From: Sinomicrobium oceani
GTDB lineage: Bacteria; Bacteroidota; Bacteroidia; Flavobacteriales; Flavobacteriaceae
Direction: 5' to 3'
Assembly: GCF_900119185.1 (NCBI RefSeq)
Contig: NZ_FPJE01000018.1
Coordinates: 35,880-99,879, forward strand
Length of the DNA stretch: 64,000 nt
Shown: positions 54,132-62,271 of the stretch, piece after piece
Layout: each line of letters starts with the position of its first letter
How positions within the stretch are numbered: the first letter of the stretch is position 1
Notes under the pieces: model-generated
Told to the model about the DNA's origin: nothing
What the model saw: the letters and a program-made list of their open reading frames with translations, nothing else
The model's database searches: none
Made by a program: the position numbers and the translations under genes

Positions 54132-54499
54132 TGGGATGTTCGGTTATTGTGGGATGAGACTACCTGTTCACTCCGTAAACGCTCGCTCCCCAGGCATGCT
54201 CCCATCTACCCTTTAGAGCCTGCTCAGGGACCAACCGGATATATTGCATATACCTAACCGTTAGGTATAAGACCGGTCGAAAACTCGTTAAAATAAGCTT
54301 ATTTTGAGTAGCTTGCACTCCCGCTCTTTGAAATCCTTGCAATCCGTATTCACAAATAAAACTTTTAATGGCATTAGCGGCATTACCCCGCATGTTCACC
54401 GGGTAAAAAGTACTGAAAGCTACGGTTACAAGGGTTTCAAAGAACATATAATAATTTTTAACGGACACTAATAATGTAATAACCAATACTTCCCCTCTC
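54132..54499. other. 368-nt palindrome-rich intergenic region before the molybdate genes
   Basis: The sequence is AT-richer than its surroundings and holds three closely spaced palindromes (54249-54305, see that entry). A minus-strand open frame crosses it but has no recognisable product and also runs over the next gene. I see no tRNA or known RNA. Confidence 0.4.
54249..54305. repeat. Cluster of three perfect palindromes
   Basis: TATACCTAAC-C-GTTAGGTATA (54249-54269), GACCGGTC (54271-54278) and AAAATAAGCTTATTTT (54290-54305, with an outer ACTC/GAGT pair) follow one another within 57 bp. Roles as operators, as a recombination or replication site, or as a remnant of a small mobile element are all open. 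Confidence 0.6.
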
Positions 54500-55021
54500 A
54501 TGAAACATTTTATTCCCGGAAGCCTGTTATTGATCTTTTTGTGCTGTCTGTTCCCCTTATACGGGCAACAGCACCCGATCTCGGAAAAAGTCGAAATAAG
54601 CGGACTCGTAGCCCATCCTTTTACCCTGACCCCCGGAGACACCCAGGGATTACGGCTGCAAACCATAAAAAACGACCGGAATGTTACCGGAATGTCAGGC
54701 GAAATTAAACAGGAGATCCGCACGTTCAAAGGCATCCTGCTCCGGGATATCATAGATAAGGCAGGGGTAGACATGCCTCATAAGAAAGACCGCGGCCGCT
54801 ATATCGTCTACGTTATCGCCAATGACGGGTATAAAGTAGCCTTTGCATGGAACGAACTGTATTATGGTCCGGCGGCAGACCATACCTGGCTGCTCCTGGA
54901 AAAAAACGGCAAACCCATTACCAAAAACGGCAGGTTTACCGTGTTTTGTGCCAGTGATGTCGTTACGGGACCAAGACATGTAAAATGGGTTTCGAAAATA
55001 GAGATCAGACGACTGGATTAA
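54500..55021 (+). CDS. Secreted molybdopterin-binding-fold (oxidoreductase-like) protein
   Basis: This 173-residue protein has a signal peptide (about 1-23) and a single Oxidored_molyb-like beta domain (about 30-173, KVEISGLVAHPFTLTP then FKGILLRDIIDKAG and VFCASDVVTGPRHVKWV). Full sulfite oxidase-type enzymes are larger and carry a cofactor-ligating Cys in a long N-terminal domain. This short form could be a truncated or cofactor-free relative, or may bind molybdopterin alone. It is the first gene of the molybdate operon, 11 nt before modA, which supports a link to molybdenum. Confidence 0.75.
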   Translation: MKHFIPGSLLLIFLCCLFPLYGQQHPISEKVEISGLVAHPFTLTPGDTQGLRLQTIKNDRNVTGMSGEIKQEIRTFKGILLRDIIDKAGVDMPHKKDRGRYIVYVIANDGYKVAFAWNELYYGPAADHTWLLLEKNGKPITKNGRFTVFCASDVVTGPRHVKWVSKIEIRRLD

Positions 55022-55031
55022 GAAGCAGGAT

Positions 55032-55793
55032 ATGACATTGACCGTAAAGATCGCAGTATATGGAATGCTGATGCTGTGCTGCCTTGCCTGCAGCCCGGCT
55101 CACCAGGCAAAAATTACCGTGGCCACCGCAGCCAACATGAAATTTGCCATGCAACCGCTCCTTGCGGATTTCACGGAGAAAACGGGGGTGGAATGCGAGA
55201 TGATCGTGGGTTCTTCGGGCAAGCTTACCGCCCAGATCCGCGAAGGAGCCCCTTATGATATTTTCGTCTCGGCCGATATGAAATATCCCCAAACCCTGTA
55301 CGAAGAGGGTGTCGCCAAAGCACCGCCCGAAATTTATGCCTACGGCAGACTCATCCTCTGGTCCGTGAACGGAGCGATACCTGCCCTAACCGCACTCCCG
55401 CATCCGGATGTCGGGCACATCGCCCTGGCCAACCCTCGCAATGCTCCCTACGGGGCAGCTGCCGTAGCTGTTCTTAAACACTACGGGATATGGGATACGG
55501 TACAGGATAAGCTGGTCTATGGCGAAAGTATCTCCCAGACCAATCACTTTATTATGTCCGGGGCGGCAACGGTGGGGTTTACCGCGCTTTCGGTCGTACG
55601 TTCTCCCGACATCGAGGGAAAAGGCCGTTATATCATTCCCGATCCGGAAACCTACCCTCCTATCGCCCAGGGTGTGGTGCTCATCCCACAACCGGATACG
55701 GACCCGGAACAGGCCGGGAAATTCTACGACTATCTTTTTTCGCCGGAGGCCCGGAAGGTTCTGAAAGATTTCGGATATTTGGTAGATGAATAG
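55032..55793 (+). CDS. modA: Molybdate ABC transporter substrate-binding protein
   Basis: This 253-residue periplasmic lipoprotein has a lipobox near LMLCCLAC (first Cys at about 16-17). It has the ModA fold with the molybdate site motifs AAANMKFAMQP and FVSADMKYP, plus NPRNAPYGAAA and GAATVGFTALS. It hands molybdate (or tungstate) to ModB. It overlaps the next gene by 8 nt. No ModE regulator gene is seen, so control must be by some other means, perhaps through the palindromes upstream or the Mop protein. Confidence 0.94.
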   Translation: MTLTVKIAVYGMLMLCCLACSPAHQAKITVATAANMKFAMQPLLADFTEKTGVECEMIVGSSGKLTAQIREGAPYDIFVSADMKYPQTLYEEGVAKAPPEIYAYGRLILWSVNGAIPALTALPHPDVGHIALANPRNAPYGAAAVAVLKHYGIWDTVQDKLVYGESISQTNHFIMSGAATVGFTALSVVRSPDIEGKGRYIIPDPETYPPIAQGVVLIPQPDTDPEQAGKFYDYLFSPEARKVLKDFGYLVDE

Positions 55794-56184
55794 TTTTTCC
55801 GGACATATCACCGGTATCCGTACCCATGACGCCCTGGCCCTGGTCACTGTCCGTGTGGACCCTCATACGTTCGAAGCGATCGTCATAGACGACCCGGAGA
55901 CTTCCGCATACCTCCGGACAAACAGCCCCGTACAGGTACAGTTCAAGGAAACAGAGGTTATTATTACTACTGCCAAAGCCCCTGTCGTAAGCCTTCGCAA
56001 CAGGATCGAAGGGCATATCTCCGCCATCGAAAAAGGCCGGTTGCTCAGCAGGCTCACCATACAGACTGCCATAGGCAATCTGGTTTCTATCATCAGTACA
56101 GATGCTGCTGTGGAACTCGGGTTAGAGAAAAACTCCCCGGTGACGGCCATGGTAAAGTTGAACGAGATCATCCTGGCCCCGTAA
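55786..56184 (+). CDS. Double Mop/TOBE-domain molybdate-binding protein (molbindin-like)
   Basis: This 132-residue cytoplasmic protein consists of two TOBE/Mop domains: the first at about 1-65 and the second at about 67-132 (SLRNRIEGHISAIEKGRL and SIISTDAAVELGLEKNSPV). Di-Mop proteins bind molybdate or tungstate and act as intracellular stores or sensors; here there is no HTH domain, so it cannot act alone as a ModE-type repressor. It overlaps modA by 8 nt and touches modB by 1 nt (TAATG). Confidence 0.9.
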   Translation: MNSFSGHITGIRTHDALALVTVRVDPHTFEAIVIDDPETSAYLRTNSPVQVQFKETEVIITTAKAPVVSLRNRIEGHISAIEKGRLLSRLTIQTAIGNLVSIISTDAAVELGLEKNSPVTAMVKLNEIILAP

Positions 56185-56855
56185 TGGAATGGGGCCCTGT
56201 AATACTGACCCTGCAACTGGCCGCCGTAACCACGGCTATCCTCTTTGTCCTGGCTATTCCGCTTGCCTACTGGCTCTCGCAGACCCGGTCGCGTATCAAA
56301 CCTTTTGCCGAAGCCCTGGTGAGCATGCCCCTGGTATTACCTCCTACCGTACTCGGATTTTACATGTTGCTGGCTTTTAGTCCCAACAATGCTTTCGGCG
56401 AATGGCTGGATGACCGGTTCGGGATCCGGCTGGTATTTTCCTTTTCCGGGCTGGTACTGGCTTCCGTGCTCTACAGCCTCCCTTTTATGGTTCATCCCAT
56501 ACAATCGGGCTTGTCCGCACTGCCACAAGCTCTTTCGGAAGCTGCGTATGTCCTCGGAAAATCACGCCGTACCACCCTCTTCAGGGTCCTGCTCCCCAAC
56601 ATCAGACCCGCCATGCTCACGGGTATTGTTCTCACTTTTGCACATACGATAGGCGAATTCGGGGTCGTGCTTATGATCGGCGGTAATATCCCGGGGAAAA
56701 CCAGGGTGGCTTCCATTGCCGTCTATGACGAGGTAGAAGCGCTCCGGTATATGGCAGCTCACGGGTATTCCCTGGTCCTGCTCGGTATTTCTTTTGGCAC
56801 ATTACTCATCGTGTACCTCGTCAACGGCGGGTACCTGAAACGCTTCTCGCCATGA
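56184..56855 (+). CDS. modB: Molybdate ABC transporter permease
   Basis: This 223-residue inner-membrane protein has five to six helices. The ABC permease signature for coupling to the ATPase appears in EAAYVLGKSRRTTLFRVLLP, followed by GIVLTFAHTIGEFGVVLMIGGN, the canonical ModB region. It forms the membrane channel for the substrate brought by ModA. It overlaps modC by 4 nt (ATGA). Confidence 0.95.
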   Translation: MEWGPVILTLQLAAVTTAILFVLAIPLAYWLSQTRSRIKPFAEALVSMPLVLPPTVLGFYMLLAFSPNNAFGEWLDDRFGIRLVFSFSGLVLASVLYSLPFMVHPIQSGLSALPQALSEAAYVLGKSRRTTLFRVLLPNIRPAMLTGIVLTFAHTIGEFGVVLMIGGNIPGKTRVASIAVYDEVEALRYMAAHGYSLVLLGISFGTLLIVYLVNGGYLKRFSP

Positions 56856-57724
56856 TCGATATCCGGATACGCAAGAACCTGCAATCGGCACAGGGCCGAA
56901 TGGACCTGCACCTGGACATGAGCCTGGCAGCGGGACAGTTTGTCACACTTTTCGGGGCTTCGGGAGCCGGAAAAACCTCCACGTTACGAATGCTGTGCGG
57001 CCTGATGACACCCGATGCGGGACACATCACCACCACACAAAAAACCTGGTTCGACCACAGACGGCATATCAACCTTCCCCCGCAACAGCGCAATATCGGT
57101 TATGTGTCGCAAGACTATGCGCTTTTCCCGAATATGACCGTACGGAAAAACCTCGAATTTGCCCTGGACAAAAAGCAATCCGGGACCATCGTAGACGAAC
57201 TTATAGACATCGTGGAACTCGGGGAACTGCAATACCGAAAGCCCGGTATGCTTTCGGGAGGACAGCAGCAACGGGTAGCCCTGGCACGGGCGCTGGTACG
57301 TAAACCGGACCTGCTTCTGCTGGACGAACCTCTTTCGGCCCTGGACCGGGAAATGCGCGAAAAACTGCAGCAGTATATCCTCGATGTACACCGGAAATAC
57401 CAGCTTACCACGCTACTCATCAGCCATGATGTCGGTGAGATCATGAAATTATCGGACCGGCTGTACGAAATTCAGGATGGCAGGATCGTCCGTGAGGGTA
57501 CCCCTGCGGACATATTCGGTCTGGGGAAAAGCAGTGCCAGATTTCGCTTTACCGGGGAAGTAACCGGGGTACAGAAGGCCGATATCGTCTATATTGTTAC
57601 GTTGCGCATCGGCCATGACCAGGTAAAGATCATCGCCGACCCTTCCGAAGCCGCAGACCTGCAACCGGGAGACAAAGTCGCCGTTGCCTCCAAAGCTTTC
57701 AATCCCGTCATCCGGAAAATATAG
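56852..57724 (+). CDS. modC: Molybdate ABC transporter ATP-binding protein
   Basis: This 290-residue ATPase has Walker A GASGAGKT (about 35-42), the Q-loop (YVSQDYALFPN), the signature LSGGQQQRVALARAL, Walker B LLLLDEPLSALD and the switch His in LLISHD. A C-terminal TOBE-type domain (about 225-290) can bind molybdate and trans-inhibit the transporter, as in other ModC/WtpC proteins. It closes the operon; no terminator was identified after it. Confidence 0.95.
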   Translation: MIDIRIRKNLQSAQGRMDLHLDMSLAAGQFVTLFGASGAGKTSTLRMLCGLMTPDAGHITTTQKTWFDHRRHINLPPQQRNIGYVSQDYALFPNMTVRKNLEFALDKKQSGTIVDELIDIVELGELQYRKPGMLSGGQQQRVALARALVRKPDLLLLDEPLSALDREMREKLQQYILDVHRKYQLTTLLISHDVGEIMKLSDRLYEIQDGRIVREGTPADIFGLGKSSARFRFTGEVTGVQKADIVYIVTLRIGHDQVKIIADPSEAADLQPGDKVAVASKAFNPVIRKI

Positions 57725-57866
57725 CCCCGATAATCCCGTCTACTTGCACGATGCGGTTAAAACAGTTATCTTGACATCAGAAAATCCGGACCCGGTACAT
57801 CCGGGGCGAAAAACAGCGGCAATCCGGCTGTGAGAGGTACCGCTTGATATCAAAAACCTAATCGTA

Positions 57867-59768
57867 TTGAAAAAACCAATCGCAATCTTTGTTATGGGGG
57901 TTTCCGGTTCCGGGAAAACCACGATCGGGAAACTGCTTTCCCTAAGTACACAATTTCCTTTTTTTGACGGGGACGACTATCACCCGGAAGCAAACCGTGC
58001 TAAAATGGCTTCCGGAATTCCGCTGGACGACAACGACCGTGAGGGATGGTTACAGGCTCTGAACCGGCTGGCTGCCACACAGCTACAGTCCGGATCGTGT
58101 ATTATCGCATGTTCCGCACTCCGGGAAAAATACAGGGATATCCTTCGGAAAGGGCTGGAAACCCAGGTATATTTTGTTTATCTCCGGGGGCGTTATACCC
58201 AGATCATGGAACGTCTGCAGGCACGCCGCGGCCATTTTATGCCTGCCTCGCTGCTGACCTCCCAGTTCGACATCCTGGAAGCTCCGCGGGAAGCCGTCAT
58301 TGCAGATATCGGTAACGACCCCGAACACATCGTATCGGATATTATGGAACAACTCAAACTGCAAAAAGAATTCGGCCTGATCGGTCTCGGCGTCATGGGA
58401 AAAAGCCTGTGTCGTAACCTCGCCGGGAAAGGCTTCCCCATCGCCATGTATAACCGCCATGTACCCGGAAAGGAAGAGGATATCGCCGTCCGTTTCCGGG
58501 AAGAACATCCCGAATTACAGGACAGCCTGGCTTTTGACGATCTCCGGGCTTTTACCCGGTCGCTGCAAACACCCCGGAAAATCATGCTCATGGTCCCTGC
58601 CGGAACCCCAACCGATGAGATCCTCTATGAACTGATTCCCTTGCTTTCGGAAAACGATACGGTAATCGACGGGGGGAATTCGCATTTTACGGACACCCGG
58701 CGCCGCTCCGAACTGCTGGCCGCACACCACATACACTTTATCGGTTGCGGGGTTTCCGGGGGCGAAGAAGGGGCCCTCAACGGTCCTTCACTGATGCCGG
58801 GAGGGGACCCCGAAGCCTATAAAACCGTACAACCCTTTCTCGAGGCTATTGCTGCCCGGGACCGTAACGGGGCGCCATGCTGTACGTATATCGGACCGGA
58901 AGGCAGCGGACACTTTGTAAAAATGGTACACAACGGCATCGAATATGCGGAGATGGAACTGCTGGCCGAAATATACCTCCTCTTTACCCGGACCGGAAAA
59001 AACCCGGACGACATTGCCGGCATCCTGGAACAGTGGAAAATGGAAGAAAACAGCTTTTTACTGGACATTACGATCGACATTCTACGCACCCGCGAAAACG
59101 GGGGCTGGCTTATCGACAGTATCCTGGACAAGGCCGGGAACAAGGGTACGGGCAACTGGACCGCCATCGCCGCCGCCAGGCTGGGGATTCCTGCTACCAT
59201 GATCGTAGCGTCCCTCTTTGCCCGTTACATTTCTGCATTCAAGGAAGAGCGCATAGCCATGGAAGCCCTTTACGGAACACGCGATTCGGTGCCTGATATC
59301 GATGAAAATACGGTATTCCGGGCCTATCGGGCAGCACGCCTTATCAACCATCACCAGGGGTTCCGGTTGCTCCGGGAAGCTTCCGAAGCCTACCGGTGGA
59401 CGCTGGATCTGCCGGAACTGGCCCGCATCTGGACCAACGGTTGTATCATCCGATCGGATTTGATGGAGCAATTGCCCGCCATCCTAAGCACAGCGCATTC
59501 ACTCCTGGCACACCCGGATATCGCAACCCGTATGAAATCGTGGAATCCGGCCCTGGCCCGGCTGGTATCGGCCGGTGTGGAGTGTGGCATACCCGTACCG
59601 GCCCTGGGAGAAGCGGTGCAATATTTCAACGGCGCCACCGCATCCCGCGGAAGTGCAAACCTTATACAGGCCCAGCGCGACTATTTCGGCGCCCACACCT
59701 ACCGGCGTAACGATGACGGGGGAACGATCGTACATCATACCGCCTGGAAAAACACCGGGAACCTATGA
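57867..59768 (+). CDS. gntK-gnd: Fused gluconokinase / 6-phosphogluconate dehydrogenase
   Basis: This is a 633-residue bifunctional protein. Residues 1-165 are a gluconokinase (P-loop GVSGSGKTT, then FFDGDDYHPEANRAKM and the DNDREGWL motif). From residue 168 a full 6-phosphogluconate dehydrogenase follows (GLIGLGVMG, GVSGGEEGALNGPSLMPGG and the catalytic set HFVKMVHNGIEYAEM), ending in TYRRNDDGG. One chain would thus phosphorylate gluconate and oxidatively decarboxylate it to ribulose 5-phosphate with NAD(P)H. The TTG start at 57867 (MKKPIAIFVMGVSGSG) is chosen because the P-loop needs it. It overlaps gntP by 4 nt. Confidence 0.92.
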   Translation: MKKPIAIFVMGVSGSGKTTIGKLLSLSTQFPFFDGDDYHPEANRAKMASGIPLDDNDREGWLQALNRLAATQLQSGSCIIACSALREKYRDILRKGLETQVYFVYLRGRYTQIMERLQARRGHFMPASLLTSQFDILEAPREAVIADIGNDPEHIVSDIMEQLKLQKEFGLIGLGVMGKSLCRNLAGKGFPIAMYNRHVPGKEEDIAVRFREEHPELQDSLAFDDLRAFTRSLQTPRKIMLMVPAGTPTDEILYELIPLLSENDTVIDGGNSHFTDTRRRSELLAAHHIHFIGCGVSGGEEGALNGPSLMPGGDPEAYKTVQPFLEAIAARDRNGAPCCTYIGPEGSGHFVKMVHNGIEYAEMELLAEIYLLFTRTGKNPDDIAGILEQWKMEENSFLLDITIDILRTRENGGWLIDSILDKAGNKGTGNWTAIAAARLGIPATMIVASLFARYISAFKEERIAMEALYGTRDSVPDIDENTVFRAYRAARLINHHQGFRLLREASEAYRWTLDLPELARIWTNGCIIRSDLMEQLPAILSTAHSLLAHPDIATRMKSWNPALARLVSAGVECGIPVPALGEAVQYFNGATASRGSANLIQAQRDYFGAHTYRRNDDGGTIVHHTAWKNTGNL

Positions 59769-61108
59769 CAGAACTTCGCCTGCTCGCCGCCATAGCAGCC
59801 GGGATCATCGTACTGCTGTTGCTGATTCTCCGCGTAAAAATGCACGCCTTCCCCGCCCTGCTCATCGCCGCTATCGTAGTTGGTCTTGCAGCCGGACTGG
59901 ATGCCGGGCTTATCATAACTACGGTACAAAAAGGAATGGGAGACACCCTGGGGTTCGTGGCCACAGTCGTAGGGCTCGGCACCATGTTTGGCGCTATCCT
60001 GGAACATTCGGGCGGTGCCCGGGGGATCGCCGGTTTCCTGATGCAGAAATTCGGCGTAAAACGGGCACCCGTAGCCATGGTCCTCTCCGGGTTTACCGTA
60101 GCCATTCCGGTTTTCTTCGACGTCGCCTTTATACTGCTTATCCCCCTGGTCTATGCGTTGCAGAAACGTACCGGAAAATCGCTGTTGCTCTTTGCCATTC
60201 CCCTGCTTTCGGGTCTGGCCGTAACACACGCTTTTATTCCGCCTACACCCGGACCCATTGCCGTGGCGGATATTATCGGGGCCGACCTGGGGTGGGTTAT
60301 CGGTATCGGCTTTCTCGTCGGTATGCCCACAGCCGTTGTCAGCGGCTTGCTGTTCGGGAAATATATCGGGAAAAAAATCTTTGTGGAGGCTCCCTCCCTG
60401 AGCGATGAAGAAGTCACCGCAGACCAGGAAATTCCGGATATCCGGACCGTCTTTGCCATTATCGCCGTACCCATCTTCCTCATCCTGCTGAATACCTTTA
60501 CCGAAAGCGGACTCATCCCGGTAAGTTCGCCATACATTACACAGGGAATTGCCTTGCTCGGACACCCGTTTACGGCACTGATCATAGCCAATATCCTCGC
60601 GTGGTACCTGCTGGGATTACGGCAGGGCTTTACCCGAAAACAACTGCTGGATATCTCGTCCAGATCCATGGCTCCGGCAGGGAGCATTATCCTTATAACG
60701 GGGGCAGGCGGAGCCTTTAAACAGGTCCTTATTGATACCGGAGCCGGGGGGATGATCGCCCAATCCCTGGCCGGGGTCGGATTTCCCGTCCTGGTCTTTG
60801 CCTTCCTGATCAGTGCTGCCGTACGTATCATACAAGGGTCATCGACCGTAGCCATGATCACTGCCGCCGGGTTGGTTGCTCCCCTGATCGAGGGCACAGG
60901 ATTTTCCGGTTTTGAACTGGCCTGTATCGTCATCGCCATCGCTTCGGGAGGCTCGATAATGTCGCACGTCAACGACAGCGGGTTCTGGATGGTCAACCAG
61001 TTTCTCGGGCTTACCGAAAAACAGACATTCCGCTCCTGGACGGTGATGACCACCATTCTCGCACTAACAGGCTTCGGGGTGGTGTCTGTGCTGTATTATG
61101 TATTTTGA
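59765..61108 (+). CDS. gntP: GntP-family gluconate:H+ symporter
   Basis: This 447-residue inner-membrane carrier has twelve or more helices. The family signature occurs in AVTHAFIPPTPGPIAVADIIGA and SGGSIMSHVNDSGFWMV, as in GntP/IdnT proteins. It imports D-gluconate or a close relative (idonate, fructuronate) and so supplies the fused kinase/dehydrogenase encoded just upstream. Translation is coupled by an ATGA overlap. No GntR-type regulator gene is present next to it. Confidence 0.92.
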   Translation: MTELRLLAAIAAGIIVLLLLILRVKMHAFPALLIAAIVVGLAAGLDAGLIITTVQKGMGDTLGFVATVVGLGTMFGAILEHSGGARGIAGFLMQKFGVKRAPVAMVLSGFTVAIPVFFDVAFILLIPLVYALQKRTGKSLLLFAIPLLSGLAVTHAFIPPTPGPIAVADIIGADLGWVIGIGFLVGMPTAVVSGLLFGKYIGKKIFVEAPSLSDEEVTADQEIPDIRTVFAIIAVPIFLILLNTFTESGLIPVSSPYITQGIALLGHPFTALIIANILAWYLLGLRQGFTRKQLLDISSRSMAPAGSIILITGAGGAFKQVLIDTGAGGMIAQSLAGVGFPVLVFAFLISAAVRIIQGSSTVAMITAAGLVAPLIEGTGFSGFELACIVIAIASGGSIMSHVNDSGFWMVNQFLGLTEKQTFRSWTVMTTILALTGFGVVSVLYYVF

Positions 61109-61145
61109 AAATGGTTGTGTAGTTGGGTATGGACAGGCCTTTAGT

Positions 61146-61209
61146 GGTTATTGGGTTGTTGGGTTATTCCGTTATTAGGTTGTCAGGGTAGTGAGTTATT
61201 TAGATGTCA
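61146..61209 (+). repeat. Degenerate tandem repeat, unit about GGTTATTG
   Basis: Eight successive 8-bp blocks (ggttattg, ggttgttg, ggttattc, cgttatta, ggttgtca, gggtagtg, agttattt, agatgtca) drift from one consensus. The first five are close copies; later blocks are increasingly degraded. Confidence 0.6.
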
Positions 61210-61234
61210 CACATTAGTTTAATAATCCCGCTCT

Positions 61235-61253
61235 GCGAAGTTTACAACTTCGC
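61235..61253. repeat. Palindrome GCGAAGTT-TAC-AACTTCGC
   Basis: A perfect 8-bp inverted repeat with a 3-nt centre lies downstream of gntP. It resembles REP-type dispersed palindromes, but a single copy in this window cannot prove that. There is no T run after it. Confidence 0.5.
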
Positions 61254-61438
61254 TGGCCAATCCTTCAGTGAAAAGAAAGAAACGAAAAACGCCTCGCTGT
61301 GGCATATCCCTGTTTCTCACAAATATTACTTTATTTATTGCTGCAATGACCTGGTCAATGAAGAAGGCCTGAGCACATCCACAACCGGGTTTGCCGCAAG
61401 GGTTAGGCCCTCTAAAACACCTTTTCCATGGATATAAT

Positions 61439-61485
61439 TGCATATTCCGCTGAAAACGGACAGGTGTTCCGTTTCAAAACGGACA
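61439..61485 (-). repeat. Left end of the IS: terminal repeat plus one internal copy
   Basis: Two units are present: 61439-61462 (outer, 24 nt) and 61463-61485 (23 nt, ggtgttccgtttcaaaacgg...). Each contains the TCCG...CGGA core that also occurs in the right end. These are the expected transposase-binding sites. Confidence 0.85.
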
Positions 61486-61525
61486 CTTTTCTCAAAAACT
61501 TTCGGTTAAATTAATTAAATTTTTT

Positions 61526-62260
61526 TTACTGTTCTTTTCTAAATTTTCTCATGGATTCCCCTTGCAATTCTATTCTGTAAGAACCATTAGTTAATCTATC
61601 TAATATTGCATCGGCAATAGTGGGTTCCTTAAAGCAGTCAAACCAAGCCTTTACAGGTAGTTGTGAGGTGATTATTGTGGATGAACTTCCATGGCGCTCA
61701 TCCACCAGGTCCAAAAGCATATTACATTGTTTATGATCAATTTGTTTGAGCCCAAAGTCATCGATAATTAAGAGTTTTGTCTTGGCTAATTTGTCCATAA
61801 ACTCAAAATAGCTGCCATCAGCCTTGGCCAGTGTCATACGATCCAGTAGCTTATTAGCGGTATAATAGATGGTTTTGAGTTCCTGGCTACAAGCTTGGAA
61901 GCCTAAAGCACAAGCAATAAACGATTTGCCGACTCCGGTGGGTCCTGTAATGATCAGGTCTTTTGATTTTTTGATCCAGTCCCCCTGCTGCAAACGCAAA
62001 AGCATGTTTTTATCCATTCCTCTGGGTTGATGAAAATTGATTTGTTCAAAAGATGCTTGTTGTTTAAATCGGGCCTGAGTGATCAGGCGTTTTAGTTTTT
62101 TATTGTACCGATTCTCGTACTCTGCTTCGATAAGATGAGCGATAAGCTCATCTAAGGAGAAGTTCTTCTCCAAGGCATTTTCGGTAAGTTCCCGGTAGGC
62201 TTGTGCAAACCCGTTTAAGCGCATGGTATGCAGCTTTTCAAAAGTGGCATTAATATTCAT
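61526..62260 (-). CDS. istB: IS21 helper ATPase IstB
   Basis: This 244-residue AAA+ ATPase is related to DnaA and DnaC. Walker A is GPTGVGKS with Lys112, Walker B LLIIDDFGL, and sensor 1 STIITSQLP. IstB assembles on target DNA and directs the transposase to it. It starts 11 nt after the istA stop. No truncation. Confidence 0.95.
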   Translation of the reverse strand: MNINATFEKLHTMRLNGFAQAYRELTENALEKNFSLDELIAHLIEAEYENRYNKKLKRLITQARFKQQASFEQINFHQPRGMDKNMLLRLQQGDWIKKSKDLIITGPTGVGKSFIACALGFQACSQELKTIYYTANKLLDRMTLAKADGSYFEFMDKLAKTKLLIIDDFGLKQIDHKQCNMLLDLVDERHGSSSTIITSQLPVKAWFDCFKEPTIADAILDRLTNGSYRIELQGESMRKFRKEQ

Positions 62261-62271
62261 ATCTATTGGTT

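Larger units (their letters stand above)
61109..61438. other. 330-nt non-coding region between gntP and the IS element
   Basis: This region contains an 8-bp-period degenerate repeat (61146-61209) and a palindrome (61235-61253). Short open frames within it have no recognisable product. Confidence 0.55.

Noticed and set aside
54160..54774. 204-residue minus-strand open frame across the palindrome region and into the Mo operon
   Set aside because: It overlaps the start and signal peptide of a convincing plus-strand gene and has no family resemblance; the part within the gap could be a remnant, but nothing supports it.
61204..61437. 77-residue open frame just left of the IS
   Set aside because: No family resemblance, crosses a palindrome and ends at the IS border; not enough to call it a truncated gene.
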